64,000 nucleotides of DNA from Phallusia mammillata (Eukaryota > Chordata > Ascidiacea > Phlebobranchia > Ascidiidae), in assembly GCA_003260075.1 (NCBI GenBank), contig QLIY01000507.1:51726-115725 (forward strand), read 5' to 3'. The notes below the pieces were generated by a model. That model saw only the letters and a program-made list of their open reading frames with translations, made no database searches and had not been told where the DNA came from. This document shows, piece by piece, positions 57,476 to 64,000 of this stretch; the first letter of the stretch is position 1; each line of letters begins with the position of its first letter. The position numbers and the translations under genes are program-made.

Positions 57476-59671
57476 CAACACGCAATGATGACGTCAGTCG
57501 ATTACTGGCTGTGCAGTCGGAGCTTCAGTGTTTTTACCTCATCGCTCTTGCAAGTTAATCTTCAATTTACGGGTCGCGCGCGCACATTGTGACGTCATCG
57601 CTTTGCTTATGTTTGGTCACGTGGGGATCGACTGGTCGCTCCAAACTTGGAAGCAACTCCTCTGGTTGAAACTAAACTTTGTTGGTTGAAACTTAAGTCC
57701 AATGTAAATGTAGCAGTGCCTGAAAGCTGCACCATTTTTCAAGACCAAAGACCATTTGGATCTGGACAAAGTTGGGCAGTTTTGCAAGACTCGCTCTCCG
57801 GAGATATATATTTATGTCCTTTCACTTCGTGTTTTACCGACTAAATTGCCAGCGCGTTTTAAACCCTTAGAGTTTCTCTGTTTTCGCGCGATCGCCTAAA
57901 AGTTTCATGCCTGCTAGTTTCTTTGCCAAGTCGCAGCCAGCGGCCGTTTTAACCCCTTTCGATTGTACAACGACCACCGTTGAGTTCAAAAGTTAGACTA
58001 CCAATTTCGCTCTTTGTTATTGACTAATACTTGCTAATATATATATATATTGTCTCATGTTAGGCATCCTGGTGTAACCCTTGCAACATTTTATACGCAG
58101 CAGCACTGTTTGGTAAATTGCTAACGGAAAGATACCATTAGCGGAACTATAGGCATTCATATCGGAAGCACTGAATAGCTTCACACAGCCGCTTTTATAA
58201 TGTGTCCTAGACTGCTGTGTGTATAACGATATCTGATGTTACATCAAGATGCCTATTAGTACTTTAAAGTAATAGTACGTATAAATACATGCGCATATCA
58301 TGGGTACCGCTTTTGATAAGCGTAGTACACGGCGAGCGGCGCATAAGTGCTAATAATCTGGCGCACCTCAAGTGGTACAAGATTAAAGTGTTTGCTCCGA
58401 TGTTCTACCTATAACATTGTCCTGCTTTGCCAGGGCCCACTCAATAGTACACAATATAAACGAGGTAATGGAGCCCGTATTGCAGTATTGAATGTCATTG
58501 GGGCGCAGCCTCTTGTTGCACAAGCCCAAAGGTGCTGGTTTGTTGTCGACGTTACAAGGTGTATTTTTACGGCACTGACCAGGCGTTCGTATCAGGTCGC
58601 GCGGCGGGACATGTAATTGCAAAAGAAAAATGAAAAACCAAGAATTGTGACATAATGTTGCGAAGCACGGATGTATTTGATGATTGAAACTAATGTTTCC
58701 AGGTTAAAACCTCTTGAACATTTTAGCCCTCCTGTAAATGTACCGTTTTTAAATTAAAACAACACCAAACCATCGACTTTATATCCCAAACGCTTATGCT
58801 CTACAGTTCAAATTACTAGAATTTCGCATGGTTATGTGACAATTGTTCATGACGGTCGCTAAAGTCCCCTTGAACCTTCGACAGTATGTTTTTCTACCAC
58901 GCTATCCCTATCCTACTCTGCTGCCCTTTCTGCCACATACTATGAACATCTATTAAACTGTCCCGAGGTTCAATTCGCCAGCGTCTGTGTCGCTACTAAC
59001 TCCACTGCAACTACAGGCCGCTTTTAGTGTCTCGTGGTCGCCGTTTCGATGATTAAGTTTCATTTTCTCCTCTTTCGTTTAAGTCGTTTTCGTGCGAAAT
59101 ACACCCAAGAAAATGAAAGCTGTTGTATTTTTTGCATTTATTGTTGTGCCTACTATTCGTCAAAAACATCAAATAGATTTCTTGTACCCGTTGATCAATT
59201 CACAACAAAAGCAAATCACATTTCAATGAGCTTTGTTTGTCATACACATCACGATAGCATAAATATTAAAATCTTTACATAATCGAACCCCCCCCCCCCC
59301 ACTGCAACTACAGGCCGCTTTTAGTGTCTCGTGGTCGCCGTTTCGATTAAGTTTCATTTTCTCCTCTTTTGTTTAAGTCGTTTTCGTGCGAAATACACCC
59401 AAGAAAATGAAAGGTGTTGTATTTTTTGCATTTATTGTTGTGCCTACTATTCGTCAAAAACATCAAATAGATTTCTTGTACCCGTTGATCAATTCACAAC
59501 AAAAGCAAATCACATTTCAATGAGCTTTGTTTGTCATACACATCACGATAGCATAAATATTAAAAATCTTTACAGAATCGAACGTCTTTGGGCCCTGGAC
59601 CAGTTAATTACGCGTCAAACTTAGTGACAATTGCGTTTCGTGGAATGATGACTTTCTTGAAGCTGATTGGT
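57476..59671. other. SPRED 3' flank and gap before the IVD stop codon
   Basis: No coding exon is supported on either strand. It holds a short AT repeat (about 58038-58051) and the 280-bp poly-C-joined duplication (59004-59583). The convergent 3' UTRs of SPRED (plus) and IVD (minus) must end here. No clear AATAAA for SPRED was found. Confidence 0.45.
59004..59583. repeat. Direct duplication joined by poly-C, locus 13 (largest)
   Basis: About 284 bp at 59004-59287 is repeated at 59301-59583 after a 13-C run (59288-59300), with a few substitutions and 1-3 bp indels. The parallel open frames in the two copies are by-products of this. Confidence 0.93.
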
Positions 59672-62275
59672 TTATTTGAAGAGCTCATTAAACGTGCGAC
59701 CGATCAGCCATCGACGGACCTCGCTTGTGCCTGCTCCTATCTCGTACAGTTTTGCGTCTCTCATAAACCTTCCAGTAGGGTAATCGTTAATGTAACCATT
59801 TCCGCCTAAAAGTAAAGCAAACACTGTAGCAAAAGGACTAGTTAATTCCCTATGAAATATGTCGAGTCCGCACTAAAAACAGTTCTATTTTTCACACAAG
59901 ATATCTCAGTCAAAGACACCCTTTTTTCCTAAAACGTAAACTCAAAGTGCCCAGATTGTTTCATAATTAAGTCTGGGAAAACACAAATAACCAACGTTCC
60001 CCCCCCCCCAGATATCTCAGTCAAAGACACCCTTTTTTCCTAAAACGTAAACTCAAATTGCCCATATTGTTTCATAATTAAGTCTGGGAAAACACAAATA
60101 ACCAACGTTTTTGAACCAGTGAAGCTAAAACAATATCGTTTGTGCACAAGTAGAGCAGCATCAAGGCTAAACAGTCCTCAATGATAACTGTTTGTTCCAT
60201 GTTTTCCTCAGTGGGGGACAACGCCTGAATGCGTTGTGCCAACAATTAGTCCGCCTGTTTTATAAAGTACATTGAATCATTTATTATTTAATTTTTATGA
60301 CTTGGTGACTTCAATTGGGTTCAACCCATCAGGAACAACTTGGTTGGAGCAATGCCACTTAAGCTCAGGGAAACACAACCTTGTAAATCATGTGAACTTG
60401 GACCTTATTCCTAGTGTGGTACAAATGATGGTGTTCCTATTTTACTTACCAAGCAGTTGTATGCCATCCATAGCCACCTTAGTAGCAGCTTCAGCAGCAT
60501 ACAAGATTACTCCAGCACAATCCCTGTTGTTAAAGTACCCCCTGTCACATGCACGTGCTACAGTGTACATGTACGACCGACATGCGCTCAAGGTTGTGTA
60601 CATGTCCGCCATCTTGCCTTGAATAAGCTTTAAAACAAAAAAGTTGGTCATTGATGTTTACATGCAAAGAGTTTCCAGTTCCCCAATCTTGCACTTACAA
60701 TGTATGTTGTCTGGAGCAGTGCTTTTCAACCGGGTGTATCGTACACTCATAATTTTTTAAGGGTGTACCACTTTGATGGGGTGTACTGCGGTGCACCAGA
60801 TACAATAAAATAATACACCCATGACCAAGCATTACAATATGCAGGTTTATGTTTTAGACCAGAACGACTGGAGTGTAGTGTACATGGTACAATTGTATTG
60901 TAAGTGCATGGATTGTGAATTACTATGTTCTATTTGTGACGTCATATTTTGATATTTCCTTTCCTCTTTAGTCATGTTTTTTTGCATTAAAAAGTTTATG
61001 ACAAGTTTACAGTTTTTGGGGGTGTACAACTTTTAAATAAACGTTAAATGGGTATACCATTTCAAAAAAGGTTGATAAGCACTGATTTAATGAAATGTAT
61101 GTTGTCTGGAGTAAGAATTTCATGAAACATCATACCTGAAATTCACCAATCTTTTGTCCAAACTGTTTTCTATCATGTACGTATGGAAAGGCTGTGTCTA
61201 GTGCAGCTTGCATTAACCTAGCAACACAAAGAAGAGCTTTGGAAACAATACACAAACTTTCAAAGCATGATGAATAATTTTATGTATGCATGCAAACTAT
61301 TTTGCTTCCATCGGTTAAGGGTGAAAATAACACTGAAGTACATTTTTAGTGAAAAGTGCAGTGAACAAATTATTGACCAATTGATGGCTACAATTTGCAT
61401 GTGAAAATGGCACTCATTAAGTTGTGACAATAAAACCAAATTCAGCAAAAACTAAATTTCCAGGAACACTGATTAAAGATGTTATGTCAGGCAAAAACTT
61501 ATAAACGCGTACAACATGACAGATAATTGCAAAGCAGTGATCTAAATTACCCAAGTGGTCCAGCAGATAGAACCAGCCTCTCAAGATCCAGGCCGCTCAT
61601 CAAAACATAAACACCTTTATTCAGTGCTCCCAGTATATGTGTGGCTAATCAAGAAATTGCAAAAAATTAAAAACACAGCACAGCAATTAAGGCAGTAGGT
61701 GACATTTTCACTGAAACCCATAGCTAACATCAGCTAAAAACTGTATTTGGGGCGGGAACTTGGCCGAATGGCCTGGCGCGCCTGACCCATATACAAAACC
61801 TGATCGGGTTACGTCCCCGGGAGTGTCCTGGGTTCGAATCCCGTGAACGACAAAAGGGCAATTTTCAGTTCTCGGACTGCCGCCTGATTGTCGAAAAATA
61901 CAATAAAAAAAAAAAAAAAAATCTCCAATAAAAGGTTATGTTCCTTTTAGCAATGATTGTTTTTTGCATTTGATAGACCAACAGCCACCCAAAATGTGTT
62001 TGCAGTGTAAGTTGCGTTTCTGTTTCCACATTATTGTAACATATTATCTGGTGTCAGCTTGTAAATATTAGTTTTAGTGGTGCCACCCATACTTCTTTTT
62101 AAGAGGGTCCATTATAATCGACAAATGTCACCTAACCTTGCAATTAACGGTTGTGGAAATATTACAACCAAACAACCCTACCCAACTGGTCCTGCTGCAC
62201 CAGCCAACCTCTCAAGATCAAGGCCAGACATCAAAACATAAACTCCCTTGTTAAGCGCTCCTAAAGTGTTGCTGG
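59672..62275 (-). CDS. IVD: Isovaleryl-CoA dehydrogenase, 3' part (5' exons beyond the window)
   Basis: IVD is the mitochondrial FAD acyl-CoA dehydrogenase of leucine breakdown (isovaleryl-CoA to 3-methylcrotonyl-CoA). Exons in transcript order are 62275-62182 or 61644-61551 (alternative versions, 94 nt each), 61217-61136, 60627-60450 and 59805-59672 (TAA). Translations match human IVD closely: [96 protein letters not shown] and [17 protein letters not shown]. The catalytic glutamate of IVD lies in GLDLERL and is present in both alternative exons, while the MCAD-type position is not Glu (GAGTS), as expected for IVD. The mitochondrial presequence and the first two thirds of the enzyme are not in the window. 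Between 62.3 and 64 kb only repeats are seen, so the 5' exons must lie beyond 64 kb or be lost. Confidence 0.9.
59899..60109. repeat. Direct duplication joined by poly-C, locus 14 (IVD last intron)
   Basis: About 100 bp at 59899-59998 is repeated at 60010-60109 after an 11-C run (59999-60009), with two substitutions. Confidence 0.92.
60717..61084. mobile_element. hAT-like MITE, 368 bp, in an IVD intron
   Basis: Terminal inverted repeats are CAGTGCTTTTCAACC and GGTTGATAAGCACTG (one mismatch). The interior is rich in GGGTGTAC blocks near both ends. There is no transposase. Instead of a clean 8-bp target duplication, an 18-bp direct repeat (AATGTATGTTGTCTGGAG) flanks it at 60699-60716 and 61094-61111. 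Confidence 0.8.
61551..61644 (-). other. IVD: IVD catalytic exon, version B (canonical)
   Basis: Encodes [20 protein letters not shown] then LVLSAGPLG, the version closest to other IVDs (LVLAGGPLG in human). It is 94 nt, entering in phase 1 and leaving in phase 2. Confidence 0.88.
61750..61921 (+). mobile_element. tRNA-derived SINE with poly(A) tail
   Basis: The tRNA-like head has a box A (TGGCCGAATGG, 61761-61771) and a box B (GGTTCGAATCC, 61831-61841) with a long region between, like a type II (Leu/Ser) tRNA. About 65 nt of unrelated body and a 17-A tail (61905-61921) follow. It lies between the two alternative IVD exons, antisense to the gene. It is not a functional tRNA, because the acceptor stem does not close. 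Confidence 0.85.
62182..62275 (-). other. IVD: IVD catalytic exon, version A (diverged)
   Basis: Encodes [20 protein letters not shown] then LAGAAGPVG. It has the same length (94 nt) and phases as version B and proper AG and GT borders. It differs mainly in the residues right after the catalytic Glu, which line the substrate pocket. Confidence 0.85.
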
Positions 62276-62480
62276 CTGCACAATAAAAAAATATTGCATT
62301 TTTGAAAACATATTTGTTTCTGCATTTTTTGTTCCAGGTGTTATTCCTATTCACTTCCTTGGACAAGCAGCTGTTTAAGCAGTTGTATTTTGGACATACG
62401 TTACTATAAGTGAATTTTCACTATTTTGGCAAAAACTGTAAAAGTTTTTCACATTTTAAATATAAACTAGAAGGGTGGTT

Positions 62481-62481
62481 N
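62481..62481. other. Single ambiguous base (N)
   Basis: The only undetermined base in the window. Confidence 1.
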
Positions 62482-62559
62482 CATATTTGTTTGTAAATAT
62501 GTATAGTTTGTGTACTTGTTCTTTCGTTTTAGCTTTACTTAAAACATTTTCTCAGTGCC

Positions 62560-62642
62560 GAAAAAAATGGGGTCGCATGTAAATTCTGATTTAATTTTCC
62601 CCTAAATTGGGGGTCGCCTATAAAAAAGGTTGAAGACCACTG
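62560..62642. mobile_element. Remnant of a hAT-like element end
   Basis: GGTTGAAGACCACTG at 62628-62642 is a typical inner-to-outer hAT terminal repeat, preceded by GGGGGTCGCC. The opposite end was not found, so this is a truncated piece. The stretch 62276-62559 before it holds nothing I can support. Confidence 0.45.
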
Positions 62643-62771
62643 AGCTAGAGTATAATTATCGTAGACATAAAATGTATCTTTAATTCTGAAAGACATTACT
62701 CTACCCGGAGCATAATTTTCCACAAATTTAACAGTTGGATAAACAAAACCATCCCTTCCTACGGACCTGAC

Positions 62772-63284
62772 GTGTCCATAGCAGACTATTCCAAGCGACT
62801 AACAGCATTTATGTCGCATCTGAACTTTGCCAAGCGCAAACCTCAACGGCAGGTAAATGTTTATGTTGACCCAGAACTTGCAAACTGCACTCACGTATTT
62901 GTACGGGTGCAAGCCAAAAAGGGAACACTTTATCCCGCTTATGATGGTCCCTTTAAGGTATTGAATAAGCATCCAAAATTCTTTACCTTAGCTATGAATG
63001 GTCGCGAGAACACAGTTACTGTCGATAGGCTTAAGGTGGCTAATCTTCCTACTATTGAAGGCATAACCGATGCTACTGTGTTACCTAGACCCCCTGTTGA
63101 TACTTCTGTCACTGAAACTATTCCTATATTAACTAGTCCAACTGTTTATATAGATTCTAGAGTAGATACGGGTGACTTAAGTAACACTTCTGCCTCTGCA
63201 CCACCAATTGAAATATCTGAACAAGACCCTCACATTACTCGAAGAGGACGTATAATCAGAAAGCCCCTTCGGTTTCGAGATTAA
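62772..63284 (+). mobile_element. 5'-truncated Ty3/gypsy-type pol fragment (integrase C-terminus)
   Basis: A 170-codon frame. ELANCTHVFVRVQAKKGTLY, then PAYDGPFKVLNKHPKFFTLA and NGRENTVTVDRLKVANLP form the integrase C-terminal segment common in metazoan Ty3/gypsy polyproteins. The end TRRGRIIRKPLRFRD is the usual polyprotein tail. No reverse transcriptase, protease or LTR is visible, so only the 3' coding end remains. Confidence 0.82.
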
Positions 63285-63512
63285 GCAAGAACTTGAAACA
63301 AAATGCATCAAATTGGTATTTTAATTTCCACATTACTTTTGTGCGATATAGCTTAAAGTGGGACGCAACAATTTAAACTCTGTCATGAAGCCTTGTTTAA
63401 AGGGGAATATGCCATACCTGAACCTATAACTTGTAAAAGGGCAGATGCACCAGTCTTTCAGACATGTTTCGGCCGACTTTACAACCCTTCGGCAGACTTC
63501 ATTCGGTTAGAG
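63285..63512. other. Spacer between the pol fragment and the right-edge repeat
   Basis: Presumably 3' untranslated sequence of the retroelement. No polypurine tract or LTR start is evident. Confidence 0.35.
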
Positions 63513-64000
63513 CAGTGGTTCTTAACCTTTTTGTAGTCACGGACCCCTTTATGAATTTTGTAAGTCTGCGGACCCCCAACGCAATTTACCATAAGTCTTT
63601 TGATGTTTCACGTTTCTTGCATTATGCCATGTCATGCTTTTGAAGGATTTAAATCCGCCTTCACAGTCCTTTAAAATCAACGACGTTTCTGTATTTTATT
63701 AGTGGCCAACGCATCGAATTGATAGTATTTCTGGTATATATAACTTCACAAATCACTTGTTCTATAAAGTCTATTGTCCATGTGTGTTATGATGTCACAA
63801 TAGAGAAAACAATTAGAAAAAGTATGTGTTCTTGGCCCAATTAAGTTGCAATGAACAGCGTGCACTCGTATGCAGGATTGTAAAAACGGTTGAGAAACTT
63901 AAAAATATTCTTCTGTTGGTTAATGATACTTAACATGTTTCCCTCCGTGGACCCCCTGAAACCATCTCACGGACCCCTTGGGGGTCCGCGAACCCCAGGT
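63513..64000. mobile_element. hAT-like element cut by the right edge of the window
   Basis: Starts CAGTGGTTCTTAACC with a CACGGACCCC block. At the right edge, CACGGACCCCTTGGGGGTCC and GCGAACCCCAGGT appear, which should run into the inverted terminal repeat just outside. No transposase frame. Confidence 0.65.

Noticed and set aside
59034-59624. Two nearly identical plus-strand frames of 82 and 97 codons
   Set aside because: They arise from the poly-C-joined duplication of non-coding DNA; no domain.
59588-59809. Plus-strand 73-codon frame
   Set aside because: It is the shadow of the IVD last exon on the opposite strand.
61750-61845. A functional tRNA gene
   Set aside because: Boxes A and B are present, but the acceptor stem does not close and a body and poly(A) tail follow; this is a SINE.

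Overview
The window looks like nuclear DNA of a marine invertebrate chordate, most likely an ascidian of the Ciona type. It is AT-rich and has intron-rich single-copy metazoan genes, each matched here by residue-level recall of vertebrate orthologues. One of them (selenoprotein L) belongs to a family known from fish and aquatic invertebrates. The species call is inference. All gene models below were built by hand from splice sites, reading phase and protein similarity; no alignment was run.

Layout from left to right. (1) 374-957, minus: a small two-exon membrane protein with two PY motifs. (2) 2394-21565, plus: a complete 36-exon Dicer (2074 aa), phase-consistent at every junction. Its RNase III and PAZ parts are well kept, but helicase motifs I, V and VI have lost key residues. 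(3) 22173-23335, minus: ALKBH6, six exons, tail to tail with Dicer. (4) 23715-27684, plus: PUM3, thirteen exons, head to head with ALKBH6. (5) 28826-29248, plus: intronless TMEM242. (6) 29425-31477, plus: selenoprotein L, six exons, with two in-frame TGA codons spaced as U-x-x-U and a SECIS-like hairpin in the 3' UTR. (7) 38621-57475, plus: SPRED, six exons with an 8.5 kb first intron and a 5 kb third intron. (8) 59672-62275, minus: the 3' part of isovaleryl-CoA dehydrogenase (IVD), with two 94-bp versions of the exon that carries the catalytic glutamate. (9) 62772-64000: a 5'-truncated LTR-retrotransposon fragment and a hAT-like repeat cut by the window edge.

A striking non-gene pattern runs through the window. 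There are fourteen poly-C runs of 10-13 bases, always C on the plus strand. Thirteen sit exactly at the junction of a local direct duplication of about 100-290 bp. One duplicate carries a whole Dicer exon differing only by silent changes, and another carries part of a Dicer exon. This suggests both alleles of a very polymorphic genome laid end to end by the assembly, or an unusual C-tract-associated duplication process. Other repeats are two hAT-type MITEs (one in a Dicer intron with an exact 8-bp target duplication, one in an IVD intron), a tRNA-derived SINE, a near-perfect 63-nt hairpin and a few minisatellites.

The genes do not form one pathway. Dicer (small RNAs), PUM3 (ribosome biogenesis and RNA binding) and ALKBH6 (a 2-oxoglutarate dioxygenase) are nucleic-acid genes packed within 26 kb. 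TMEM242 and selenoprotein L are only 176 bp apart in the same direction and could share a transcript.
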